This document shows, one piece after another, positions 21,733 to 32,144 of a stretch of 64,000 nucleotides of DNA. Source of the DNA: Epiperipatus broadwayi (taxonomy: Eukaryota; Onychophora; Udeonychophora; Euonychophora; Peripatidae). The stretch's first letter is position 1; each line of letters begins with the position of its first letter. The stretch is taken from positions 310,001-374,000 of the forward strand of contig JAQFVV010006510.1 in assembly GCA_028023455.1 (NCBI GenBank), written 5' to 3'. The notes beneath the pieces were generated by a model, which saw only the letters and a program-made list of their open reading frames with translations, did no database searches and was not told where the DNA came from. Position numbers and translations under genes: made by a program.

Positions 21733-22815
21733 ATGGACCAACAGACGGACGCACATTATGACAGCGAGGAGGAGGTAGTACTCAATATTCCCAAGAGGCC
21801 AACAGGTACTCATAATGAAGAGTATAATTTTGATGCTTTCATCAAAGAAATGAGACATGAAAATGAAATGATGAGGAACATGTTCCAGCAATTCATGAAT
21901 ATGACATCTCAACGACTGAACCGTTTGGAGGAAAACATGGGTCTCCAGCAACAACATACCAGAACAAAAGTATGGCCAGATGAGGATACTCAGTTAAAAT
22001 GGCAACAGAAACAAGATGATACACAACCTAAATCATTGATCGGTAATGAAGTAGAGAAGGATATGTATGCCTGGGACACGTCGGTCAAGCATCAAATACA
22101 GGAGGGAGAAGACAATGGACAGATGGATGTGGATAAAAAGGAAATGAACATTCATCAACAGATCAATCCAATCAAGGCGCAACAAGGTGACCAAATCCTT
22201 ACGCCTATAATAATTAATCCGGTAACGTCTCCGGTGGCTAAATTCATACATATACAAGGTTTTAGAGGGGAACCGGGTGGAAACCCTAGACACCACCTGG
22301 ATAGTCTCAAAATGTTTTTCAAGTTCCAGAATATGACTGAACAAGAAAAAGTGGCGATCTCCAGTCATCATTTAAAAGAATCTGCCAGAGACTGGTGGAA
22401 TACTCTATCTATACAACCGCAAACATTTAGGGAATATGAGAAGGCAATAATGTCAATGTACTGGAGTGCAGAGCGGCAGGAAGGTTTGATGTATTCCATA
22501 ATGCATGAAAGATACCCAGCTAACCATCAAGAGACTTATGCTCAGTTTTTTGTTAGGCAGGTAAATCGCATTAAAGCCCTAACTGCTTTCAATTATCCAG
22601 AAATGCAGATAGTGAGGATGATTAGGCACAACATGCCACCCTGGATAAGGAAAATATTGATAGGCACTCAAATGCAGGACATTGAAGGCACGATTCGGAT
22701 ACTAACTGACATTGATTATGGGAACTTAGAAGAAAACCAAAATGATAGGGTCATGAACCCGTCCAAAAATACAAGGCAGTATATACCACCGGATCCCGGA
22801 AAGTTTAGAAATTAA
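21733..22815 (+). CDS. gag: Gag protein of the nested LTR retrotransposon (360 aa, intact)
   Basis: The uninterrupted frame starts MDQQTDAHYDSEEE. An acidic N-terminus is followed by a short helical segment with coiled-coil character (residues 35-70), a polar Gln/Lys/Asp-rich linker (80-150), and a Retrotrans_gag-type domain at about 177-320. That domain holds GFRGEPGGNPRHHL, the conserved ESARDWWNTL (216-225), TYAQFFVRQVNRIKALT (268-284) and RHNMPPWIRK (298-307). It parallels the host Gypsy gag (AKHWWKSL and neighbours). There is no zinc knuckle. The protein should form the particle that packages the element RNA. The start is the first ATG after the leader, and no other gene follows before the 3' LTR. 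Confidence 0.88.
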   Translation: MDQQTDAHYDSEEEVVLNIPKRPTGTHNEEYNFDAFIKEMRHENEMMRNMFQQFMNMTSQRLNRLEENMGLQQQHTRTKVWPDEDTQLKWQQKQDDTQPKSLIGNEVEKDMYAWDTSVKHQIQEGEDNGQMDVDKKEMNIHQQINPIKAQQGDQILTPIIINPVTSPVAKFIHIQGFRGEPGGNPRHHLDSLKMFFKFQNMTEQEKVAISSHHLKESARDWWNTLSIQPQTFREYEKAIMSMYWSAERQEGLMYSIMHERYPANHQETYAQFFVRQVNRIKALTAFNYPEMQIVRMIRHNMPPWIRKILIGTQMQDIEGTIRILTDIDYGNLEENQNDRVMNPSKNTRQYIPPDPGKFRN

Positions 22816-23060
22816 AAACATAAATATAGCTAGTCAGACTAAAACAACACGGACTTGATTTAAAAAAATATAGGAGAATGAATGATGGATAAACCGTTTT
22901 ATAGTAACATTTAGAAAGATTATTAGTAGTAGCAAATTAAACATTACAGTGAATAAAGAGTAGGCTTGAACTCACCTGGTACAAATTCTTACCTCTGACC
23001 TGAAGCAACAGCATTTTTTTTTTAAAACATTTTTTTTTTTGCTCACTAACTATTGGGAAA
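22816..23060 (+). other. 3' internal region of the nested element
   Basis: Non-coding, with two long T runs. It ends in GGGAAA directly before the 3' LTR, a very short polypurine tract. No trace of pol is present. Confidence 0.6.
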
Positions 23061-25150
23061 TGAAGCAATGGATCTGAAGTCCGATCCATGCTTCACATCT
23101 TCCTATAAACTTAATTAATATTGTAGACCTAAATTAAGTTTATAGTTCAATATCAGCAGGGTTTTGCATTAGAGTTAAAAATAGTTATGCTTATTAAATG
23201 TGTATTACAGTTAAATATTTTATTTTAAATAAATTTCATTCTATTGATAAAAATTGCTTAACCTATTAGTCAAACATATATATACATCTAGCGTATATAT
23301 ATGAGTTAATGCAAGATTCTGCTGAAATAAAATGCTTATTCTATTGTAAAATAATAATATATTGTTGTTCAAATTTTTATTAAAATATTTAGTATGATTT
23401 GATTTTGAGATAAGCCCACCAACATTTCTGAAAGAATGTATATTTTAATTAGTGAGTCGTTCAAGTCTAATTAAAGATGGCATTTTCTTTCTTGCTTTTT
23501 AATTAATAGAATTCCAACTTTAAAGTAAGAAAGTTAGAGTAAAAAAATTGAAGTTATTTTTAGAACGTGTTGTTTTGAAACAAAGCAGCAAGGGGGGGCT
23601 TATCAAGATCTCAGATCATACAAACAATGGAAGGTAGCTGGCAGAGAAAGTATAAATAGTAGGGAGAACAAAAGAGATAATTTATTCAGACTTTTCTTTT
23701 TGAAGGAGTCATTTGATTCTGATTTTGCTTGTGAAGGCGATTTATTAAGATTTTTCTTGCTGTTTTATTTCCAAGCTTTCTGGAAAGTGCATTCAGATTT
23801 CTCTTGGGAGAAATCCGTCAGATTTTGCTTCACATTTAGCTTGTGCTTCAAAATAAAGTTATACAGCTGTCATTTTCAAACAATGGAGAAGTTGGAACCT
23901 GCTCCAGTTAAAACCAACCGTATTTTGAGGAAAATGGATATGCTTGGCTAGGCAAATCATAGCTTTGCCTATCGCCGAGGTTCCTAAATACCATCCAAAA
24001 TGCCTTAACATCCAATCAATAACCATATGAACTCTATGCCGTGTCTGGAGAACTTTTCATGGAAGCCATACTTCATATTTTCATTGTCCGGACAAATACC
24101 TATCGTCGGTCGGATCAAGCCACGGACGCCGTAAGGAACATCACGGAAAAAGGACGGTATCGTATCTCCTAAATTAAACTATCTCGTATGCTACTAATGA
24201 TTCATATTGTTTTATTGTTGTATTGAAATATATGTTTTTGCTATGTAAACATTTTATGAATTAACCTTAAATATATTTTGGGATCATCTAGCTATATGTA
24301 ACCTTTTTACCTTCGCTATTCTTCCTTACTAACCATTGTAAATATTTAGTATTTCGTTGCGGTTAAATTTAATAGTTAATTTTTTGTCATTTGAAATCAC
24401 TTTCCAATTTTATTTATGTTGTTAATTAAATCCAAGTCAGTTTCTTTTGTGTGCCAACTTGATCTTTTTGATAACACCTCTTTTTTGTCCGCCATTAGCT
24501 AGTCACGTATATTTGATTTAGCTATATACGTTCTAAGTCAATTGTAAACCCGGTTTTTCGCGCAAAGCCATAAGAAATGCTTTGCGAAAGGTTTTTATTA
24601 TCTATCGTACTTTATCGAGAAGATCGAGTTGGATATTTTTAATAAAATTGGGAAGAAAAGAATTTGACCGCAAACCTATTAACCTGTTTTCTTTTTATTG
24701 TCTAATTAGTTTGTTGCCATAATTGAGGGGAATAGCGGAGGCCATTAAAGCTTTATTCATATTTTAAAGCCAGTAATTAAACATTATTTAATTATCAAAA
24801 ACTTGAGTTTCTTAGTTATATTAAATGCTTTATTTTTACTTTTCAATGATCCAGGCACGCAAAACGCAAACACCAACACATATTTTGATGTACTTTACAC
24901 ATTTAGCTTTTAGCTCTTTAGGATTTCCCGTCCATGTCTCTACCGCTGTTGCTAAGCTTTGTGGCCGGTTGAAAAATAATTTATGCATGGCTCAGATGGT
25001 GTTGTTTGTTTGTGATCAGGCCTCGAGAACAGGCGAATGGGCAGAGGTCATAAGTATTCTTGATTTATATCTCGCGTATGGTTGGCTTTGAGGTACTTTC
25101 GCCTAGTATTCGAACTGGGTTAAATCTACACACATCATCTGACTGTCACA
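23061..25150 (+). repeat. 3' LTR of the nested element
   Basis: 2090 bp, the same length as the 5' LTR and about 99.5 percent identical by my count. It ends GACTGTCACA at 25150, followed by the ATAT target duplication. A frame starting at 25060 runs out of the LTR into the Gypsy pol remnant, but that fusion is a by-product of the insertion. Confidence 0.93.
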
Positions 25151-26825
25151 ATATATTAAATCTATTAAGGAAAGATGTGAAATGGAAATGGACTGAGAAC
25201 CACTCTATAGAATTTAAAAGAATAAAATCAAATTTTCTAAATACTGTAATCTTATATTACCCTGATTTCCAAGAAATATTTTATGTACAAACTGACAGTA
25301 ATGGGTATGGTCTAGGAGTAGTTTTATTCCAACTGAACCATGAAAAGAAGCCCTGTGTCTTATATTTCTTGAGTAGATTCTTGAAGGGTGCAGAACTACA
25401 TTATATGACCACAGAGAAAGAAGCCTTGGCTGTTGTATGGGCTTTTCAAAAGCTTTGACAGTATTTGCTTGGATCTGAAATAGTTGTTATTACAGATTAC
25501 AAGAGTTTAGAATTTATAAATTGAAGCTATTTAAATAGTGAAAGGCTAATTAGGTGGAGTCTCTTCCTTCAACAATTTAATTATAAGGTTCAGTATTGTA
25601 AAGGAAAGGACAATATAGTACCCGATATTCTAAGTAGGAATTCTGTCAAAATAGACACCTGTCACTTAAATCTAGATCATGCTTTTATCACTGTAATCTT
25701 GCTGGTAGTTGATGAATCAGTAGAAAGTGATTTAAAGAATATAAATTTCTACAATCACGTGATCCAAAGTTGAATACTATTATTCAATATTTGGATGGGG
25801 AGATTGAATCTGTAGCCATAAAAAGAATAAACAAGAGTAAAGTAATTTTGAGGTATGAGATGAGTGAAGGTCTATTGTGTTATAAGGTAAAGGAGGACCA
25901 TGAACTTTCATGGAGAACTGTGATACCATCATGTATTAGGAATCGATTAATATATTATGTGCATTGTCTTTATGGGTTCTACAGACTCAGAAAGTAGAAT
26001 ATGTTGTGCACAGACTGTTTTACTGGCCCAGATTGTATGCATCCATAGTGAACAGGGTCAAATATTGTGGGAACTGTTTGAGATCAAAATATGCTAACAA
26101 GTCATATGCTGGGGCATTGCAACCAATAATATCTGCTTGTCCCAATGATCTCTTGGCAATCGATTTCTATCGGCCTTTACCATCTTATAAAAGGTTTAAG
26201 TTTATTTTGGTCACTTATGATGTCTTCTCCAAATTTGTAGGGGCATATCCTGTGACCAAGGCAAATTCCAAGAATGTAATTAAATGCTTGCAAGAAATAC
26301 AATTTGTAAATATAGGAAAACCCAGGGCTATTTTGACAGACCATGCTACATCATTCCTATCTAAGGAGTGGAAAGGTTGGATTGAACGATGGTATAAAAC
26401 ATATTCTGTGTTCAATTAGGAACCCACAATCTAACCCATGTGAAAGAGTTATGTGTAAGCTGGGTATATTGTTTAGGGTATACCTAGGAAGCAACCACCA
26501 TGCTTGGGTGAATACATTAAAGGATGTCATTCACTATATAAATATAACACAGAACGAATCCACTAAATACCCCCCAATGTATATGCACTTTAAATATAAG
26601 GAACCTATATTAATTAAAACACCCTTACTTGTTATAGCTGAAGAAGAGGTAGATTATAATGATGATTTAACAAAGGCTGGTGAGAATTTGAGAGAGATGG
26701 AACATAAAAGAATTACCCAAGCCTCTCATAAGCCTTGTGTATTTAAAGTAGAAGATTTTGTATTTGTAAGAACTCCCAAGTCAGTGACCCGCAGAATTAT
26801 AAGTTCAAAAAGTTTTTGCAGGTAG
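25151..26825 (+). pseudogene. Gypsy-type pol, 3' part: RNase H and integrase, several lesions
   Basis: Continues the pol reading frame after the nested insertion. RNase H residues are visible: D in VQTDSNGYGLG, E in TTEKEALAVVWA, D in TDYKSLEF and D in PDILSRN. In-frame TGA codons occur at 25456-25458 and 25522-25524. A frame from 25770 leads to the integrase zinc region, where the second His of HHCC seems replaced (HCLYGF). A frameshift near 25990 continues with FYWPRLY and CGNCLRSK, then catalytic D (LAIDFY), D (ILTDHATSF) and, after another shift near 26400, E (NPQSNPCERVM). The end at 26825 cuts into the GPY/F-like region. Dead copy. Confidence 0.85.
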
Positions 26826-27330
26826 GAAGAAATCCTTGATGGCAGGATTTATACTTTGATATGAGTAATGATTTTAAAAAAAGAAATGTTTAGTAGTTTC
26901 CCTAACCTGTATAAAATAAAGCTATTCAAACATAAATGTCCCTGATTAGCATCAATGATGGGCACAACTTTGTCACAAGAAAGTTGCCAGAACCTCCAGA
27001 AATTAAAATTAGATCTGGTTAACATTTAGTCATTTTATTTTAGTATTAGAAGTGATTTAAAATGGGATATCTCTGTTGTTTTGAATTTCCAGCTCATTAT
27101 AGAAGTTAATTTTCATTTGTTTAGTTTATGTTATAAGAAAAGTAACTTTAAAGCTAGTATTTTAAATGTCCAAGGCAGGACTTAAATAAATATAAGATAT
27201 TCATTAATTAAAGTTATATTATCATTTTATGACAATATTGAATGTTTAAAGTTTAGGCCCAAAGTAATGTCACTGAAATGAACTACAGATATGTCTAAAA
27301 AAATAAAAGCTATTGTTAAGATTTAAGAAA
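26826..27330 (+). other. 3' non-coding region of the old Gypsy element
   Basis: Lies between the pol remnant and the ribozyme-repeat insertion and contains no frame of note. It should continue at 28741-29187 on the far side of the insertion, before the 3' LTR (inference from the LTR positions). Confidence 0.5.
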
Positions 27331-27454
27331 ATAATATATATATATATATATATGTTCAAAAGATGGCGCTTCACCAAAACCACCGAACAAGTGTAAGATT
27401 TGTTTACATAAACGAAAAAAGAGTCAGAAATTAACTACCTCTTTCATTTGCTCA

Positions 27455-27501
27455 CCACCAGATCAGCTGATTTCAAGCTGGTTTGCTCTCCTCAGTGGGG
27501 G
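27455..27501 (-). ncRNA. Hammerhead ribozyme, subfamily A unit 1 (stem I mismatch)
   Basis: Identical in the core to units 2 and 3, but the 3' side of stem I reads TGGTGG instead of TGGGGG, breaking one pair with CCCCCA. Predicted cleavage is between 27461 and 27460. Confidence 0.75.
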
Positions 27502-27869
27502 ATAGAGTATAGAAACTAGATCTAAACACTGACTCTCAAGTGTTTAAGCAAAAGGTTTCTATCAGATTGCAAGCGTGAATTTTTCAGACCGGTAAAGTCT
27601 TCAAACTCAGCCTAGCAAGCTAGATATTTATATGGGTCTGATCTCAGTTCAGAATCACCATATAATCAAAGTCTCTGCAATATATATCATTGCAAGAAAA
27701 CTTTAAAGGTGCATTTATGAAAAACAAAAACAAGTTAATCACGTAACCTGCTATCACTTGTTATTTATGTTCAAAAGATGGCGCTTCACCAAAACCACCG
27801 AACAAGTGTAAGATTTGTTTACATAAATGAAAAAAGAGTCAGAAATTAACTACCTCTTTCATTTGCTCA

Positions 27870-27916
27870 CCCCCAGATCAGCTGATTTCAAGCTGGTTTG
27901 CTCTCCTCAGTGGGGG
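27870..27916 (-). ncRNA. Hammerhead ribozyme, type I, subfamily A unit 2
   Basis: Minus strand: stem I CCCCCA/TGGGGG (six pairs), core CTGAGGA, stem II GAGC/GCTT around a six-base loop (closing pair G-U), GAAA, stem III ATC/GAT with loop AGCT, and H17 = C. Predicted cleavage is between 27876 and 27875. All invariant bases are in place, exactly 415 bp from unit 1. Confidence 0.85.
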
Positions 27917-28509
27917 ATAGAGTATAGAAACTAGATCTAAACACTGACTCTCAAGTGTTTATGCAAAACGTTTCTATCAGATTGCAAGTGTGAATTTTTC
28001 AGACCGGTAAAGTCTTCAAACTCAGCCTAGCAAGCCAGATATTTATATGGGTCTGATCTCAGTTCAGAATCACCATATAATCAAGGTCTCTGCAATATAT
28101 ATCATTGCAAGAAAACTTTAAATGTGCATTTATGAAAAACAAAAACAAGTTAATCACGTAACCTGCTATCACTTGTTTTTTCGTTTATGTAAACAAATCT
28201 TACACTTGTTCGGTGGTTTTGGTGAAGCGCCATCTTTTGAACATAAATAACAAGTGATAGCAGGTTACGTGATTAACTTGTTTTTGTTTTTCATAAATGC
28301 ACCTTTAAAGTTTTCTTGCAATGATATATATTGCAGAGACTTTGATTATATGGTGATTCTGAACTGAGATCAGACCCATATAAATATCTGGCTTGCTAGG
28401 CTGAGTTTGAAGACTTTACCGGTCTGAAAAATTCATGCTTGCAATCTGATAGAAACGTTTTGCATAAACACTTGAGAGTCAGTGTTTAGATCTAGTTTCT
28501 ATACTCTAT

Positions 28510-28556
28510 CCCCCACTGAGGAGAGCAAACCAGCTTGAAATCAGCTGATCTGGGGG
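28510..28556 (+). ncRNA. Hammerhead ribozyme, type I, subfamily A unit 3
   Basis: Stem I CCCCCA (28510-28515) pairs with TGGGGG (28551-28556). CTGAGGA (28516-28522) satisfies the CUGANGA core. Stem II is GAGC/GCTT, then GAAA, stem III ATC/GAT with a four-base loop, and an ATC cleavage triplet ending at C28550. The short stem III and open stem I make it type I, the form known from Penelope-like elements and animal retrozymes. Confidence 0.85.
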
Positions 28557-28703
28557 TGAGCAAATGAAAGAGGTAGTTAATTTCTGACTCTTTTTTCGTT
28601 TATGTAAACAAATCTTACACTTGTTCGGTGGTTTTGGTGAAGCGCCATCTTTTGAACATAAATAACAAGTGATAGCAGGTTACGTGATTAACTTGTTTTT
28701 GTT

Positions 28704-28709
<6 letters not shown>

Positions 28710-28740
<31 letters not shown>
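28710..28740. repeat. (TA)n microsatellite
   Basis: TA tract at the right end of the ribozyme array. The left end has a matching tract at 27333-27353. Confidence 0.9.
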
Positions 28741-28742
<2 letters not shown>

Positions 28743-29187
28743 CAATGCAATAAAAATATATGGTTATTAGAGAGTAACTAATAATATTTGGGCTTATAAA
28801 TGAATTTTGTTCTGTAATATATTTGGCTTGTATGAAGCAAATACTAAATGATTTTCTTGTTTGATTCTAACTTTAGAGCATTGTTGTCAAGAAAGTTGCA
28901 GAGAAAAATGTAAAGATGTAAAAATTTAATTGTGAAATCCAATATAAATTTTTGTTGGAAAAAAAAAACCCTAGTGATGTGATTATATTACATAAATGGT
29001 AGATATAAAAAGAAAAATACATGTAGGTATACTAAGAAGATAAGGAAGAAAGGAATAAATGAATTCCATATTGCTTTGATGAGGATAAGATATTTGAAAT
29101 TTTTGGCTGACATATTAAATAATATGTAAATCAAGACATAATGGAAGATCTTGGAAATATAGATTTAAGTTGATTACCATGGCAATA
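28741..29187 (+). other. Presumed 3' non-coding region of the old Gypsy element, continued
   Basis: No frame. It ends with the fragment GGAAGATCTTGGAAATATAG (29144) also found at 12551, directly before the LTR-like homology. Confidence 0.45.
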
Positions 29188-29482
29188 ATAGATGGGTTCA
29201 CTGCTCATTGCAGTTTACATTGTAATTGTGATAGATTTATTAATGTCTGGAGCAGGTAATCTCATCATCCTTTGGTTTTACATATTGCTTAAACAAGTTA
29301 GATGTTAATAGAGATTATTAGTGCTTTATGATGGTTTATTGCATAATGGTGACCCAATTGAGCTAGGCTAGATTAGATTAAATTAGATTTTAGATTTTAA
29401 ATTATATTTTTATTTTATTTTTGATCAGACAAGATTGATCATCCTAACCATCACCAGCATTGATTGATCAATTTCACCAATT

Positions 29483-29485
<3 letters not shown>
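29188..29485 (+). repeat. 3' LTR of the old Gypsy element
   Basis: Collinear with 15422-15698, ending ATTACA at 29485, then (TA)n. Many substitutions and a small T/A-rich insertion near 29400 separate the copies. With both insertions removed, the host element is about 7 kb, a normal Gypsy size. Confidence 0.7.

Positions 29486-29549
<64 letters not shown>
29486..29549. repeat. (TA)n microsatellite
   Basis: Uninterrupted TA units between the Gypsy 3' LTR and the 2.1-kb repeat. Confidence 0.95.
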
Positions 29550-29552
<3 letters not shown>

Positions 29553-29558
29553 AACAGG

Positions 29559-29592
<34 letters not shown>

Positions 29593-31719
29593 TACATTTA
29601 AATTCTAATGCTTAATGTTTTTGTAAATACTTAATACTAAATTAAATGCACAAACTTTCAAAGTGCACAAATAACAAATTATTAATTTATTATGTTTGAT
29701 TTAAATATTAAAATAAGCTTTAAAAAAATTATAGAATCAAAACAAAGATTCTAAATCTTTAAATAAAGTATAAAATAAAAACCTTTTTAATAATAGCGAA
29801 GATTTTTTTAAATTTTCAAATATAAAAATTACAAACCGATCCTTAAGGCAAAATGACAATTAAAAAAATGATTACGAAATAGATAAGAGTTCCCACCTAG
29901 AGATAGAGACACAGACATCAGTAGAAAACCCAAAATTACTTGAACACAAACTGAATTAACCAATAAAATAGAGATATGGAATATGTATGATGAATCCTGC
30001 ATTCCAGAGATAAGGTTCCTGAGGACTATAAAAGGAAAATCCAAAAATATAATTAGTTAGTTGGAGATTAGAAAAATTAAAAATTTTAATTCTTTTGTCT
30101 GTTGCTGAAAAGTTAAAATAAATATTATCACCATCACCAAAAATGTAATGAGCTTCATCGTGCTTCCTTCGGTGTGGCCGGCCGAAGGTAGATTTCCTAT
30201 TCACGGATCCCAAGATTGAACCACTGGTGCTGTATGCAGAAATCTTCATAAATGCATCTTCATAAATTGTCATCACCCACAAGAAATGGATCTTTTTATA
30301 AATTCAGATCTTCATCACGAAGGAACAAGCCCGGAGAAAGAAAGGAAAGTATACATTATAAACAAAAAAAACATTATAAACTCTTAATTTAAAATCTCAG
30401 AACTTTATTTTTCTTTAAAGATGATTTATAGACTTTCTCTCTGAATCAAATCTAAACTCTATAAACTTTAAAAAATTTAAGTCTTATCAAAAATTGAAAC
30501 ATAATCTTTTAAAATATTTGTTATATGTTTTCATTTATGCTAAGTGTAAGATCTGTTTGTAATAGGGCGAGGGTTTGCGATTGCAAACTTAAATTTAAAA
30601 ATAGAAACACATCGTTATTTGTGCATTATTAAATTTAAAAAGAAAAGTAGGTTATATAAATTTGTAGTAAAAAAATAAGTTAAAATATAAATATTATCTT
30701 AAAAATGATTTTAAAACCTTAATTAAACTAAAGATTTTTGTTTTGAATTAAGTTAATAAAATGATTTAAATGTTAGTTGAGTGTAGATGGATGCTAGACT
30801 AGTTTAAATATGTTACTTTTAAAGTGGGTTTTGATTTCGGACTATTTGTTTCGTAGTTGTGTCAATGCTGGTGGAGAGATATATGGACATTTATATCAAT
30901 GTAATGTGAAGTGTGTTAGCACCTAGGGAAATGAATCCAACTGAATGCATGACCCCAAAGAGGTAGTCATACCATTGAAATGGATGCAGACATATTTCCT
31001 GCACCACTGACCCATTCCAGCTCTATGGATTTTGAACAATAAGCTGGCAAGAAAAAACCACTCTCCCATCTATACATAGCATTTCTTTTTATTATTTAAT
31101 ATGCATGTTTCCTTCACCTCACAGATGCACATTCCTGCGGGAAAAGGCCATGTTTTCTCCAATAATATCACGCTGTTCATATGTACATTCCTGTCGACGT
31201 GATTCTATGCTAACATGTTCACATTGTATTGGTTGCTAATATATATCTGGAAGCGAGTATTGGTGTGGCTGCGGATTTTTAGTCTGGAGTCAAGTGATTT
31301 GAAAATTTGTGAGAGCGTCTAGGTAGCTCATCTATACTCAACATTCTAAAATTTAAAATTAAAGTTAAAAACAAATACAATAATAATGGAACAGAATAAA
31401 ACATAAATTTTTTCTTATGTTAGAAAAATTATTTTTTTTAAAGTTTGTGTGCTATTAATTATATACGTAAATAAAATCTTTTTTTGTGTTATTAATACTG
31501 ACAGTGATTGCTTTTATTATTCTTTATTATTAAAAATATGTTTTAATAAATATATAAGTTTCTGTGTCTACTAGAGCCAGGACTAGGGCTGGCAGTCGCG
31601 GTCTTAACAACGCGTATCTGTCAACTTTATAAATTTTCTAGGTTCAAAGTAGCCTAGTGGTGCTCTGTTGGCAGATGTGGTAAGACTGCATACTTCATCA
31701 TTCATCACTGACCATTATA
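29550..31719. repeat. Unclassified 2.1-kb repeat, copy 1
   Basis: Collinear with 32145-34278 over its whole length. Both start TGTAAC(A/G)GGATATATAT, then TG repeats and GTTACATTTAAATTCTAATG, and both fade out in GACCATTATA. A minus-strand frame at 29956-30282 (SGSILGSVNRKSTFG and RRKHDEAHYIFGDG) is shared with copy 2 but resembles nothing I know, and the substitutions between copies look unconstrained. No transposase, terminal inverted repeat or target duplication was recognised. With TG starts and a 425-bp spacer, the pair could be LTRs of a tiny element or a tandem duplication. Confidence 0.75.
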
Positions 31720-32144
31720 AATGGCTGCCCAGCATGTGGCATGATATTCATTGACCATGAATACTCTGATCAAATAAAATAGTTTAGGAGATAGTGCAAA
31801 TAGCATCCTGAACATCAGAATAGTTATAGTAGGAATATGTTGGAATAAGATGTGACTGTCAGGTATAAATATGATCATCAAATAACTTTAATATTTGAAA
31901 TAGAAAAGGAATGATTTAGTAACTTAAAAAAAAACACGAATACTTTGAAAATTAAGCCAGTAATATTTTTTTGAAATGAGTATATATATTTTTGTATTAA
32001 CATAAACTTATAGTTTGAATATTGTGTAAAAAAAAAATATGTCCATGAAAAAAAGAAATTTAACACATTACTATTATTAATTAGTACAAACTCTTAACTA
32101 AAGTCTTTTTTTTTTATCATTTTTATAAAATAAGTTCAGTGATA
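31720..32144. other. Spacer between the two 2.1-kb repeats
   Basis: 425 bp, AT-rich, no gene. It begins TGGCTGCCC within two bases of the repeat edge, which could be read as a primer site if the repeats are LTRs. No polypurine tract precedes copy 2. Confidence 0.5.

Larger units (their letters stand above)
19445..25150 (+). mobile_element. Nested gag-only LTR retrotransposon (5706 bp)
   Basis: Two 2090-bp direct repeats (19445-21534, 23061-25150) start TG and end CA, enclose 1526 bp, and are flanked by ATAT duplications. The internal part encodes one intact gag and no protease, reverse transcriptase or integrase. It has inserted into the pol gene of an older Gypsy element. I count only about ten differences between the LTRs, so insertion was recent. 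Its gag belongs to the same broad type as that of the host Gypsy, so a relative of that element could supply pol in trans (inference). Confidence 0.93.
27354..28709. mobile_element. Inverted array of retrozyme-like ribozyme repeats, subfamily A
   Basis: Two 415-bp units lie on the minus strand (starts 27354 and 27769). At 28175/28176 the orientation flips to 1.3 units on the plus strand (28176-28709, the block TTTTTTCGTTTATGTAAAC recurring at 28591). Units differ at only a few positions, so the array is young. Each full unit has one hammerhead. Both outer ends sit in (TA)n: on the plus strand TTTTTCATATA at 28709, on the minus strand TTGAACATATA at 27354. There is no protein-coding capacity. 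Fits an inverted insertion of multimeric cDNA (inference). Confidence 0.82.

Noticed and set aside
25060-25458. Single 132-codon frame across the LTR edge
   Set aside because: Its first 30 codons are LTR sequence. Only the part from 25151 is pol, so the fusion is accidental.
29956-30282. Minus-strand frame shared by the two 2.1-kb repeats as a possible gene
   Set aside because: It is shortened in the second copy, most differences change amino acids, and no family is recognised.
31650-31660. A-box-like TAGCCTAGTGG near the end of each 2.1-kb repeat (also 34210)
   Set aside because: The only B-box-like sequence (GGTTCAAAG) lies upstream of it, the wrong order for a tRNA-derived SINE promoter, and no tRNA fold was seen.
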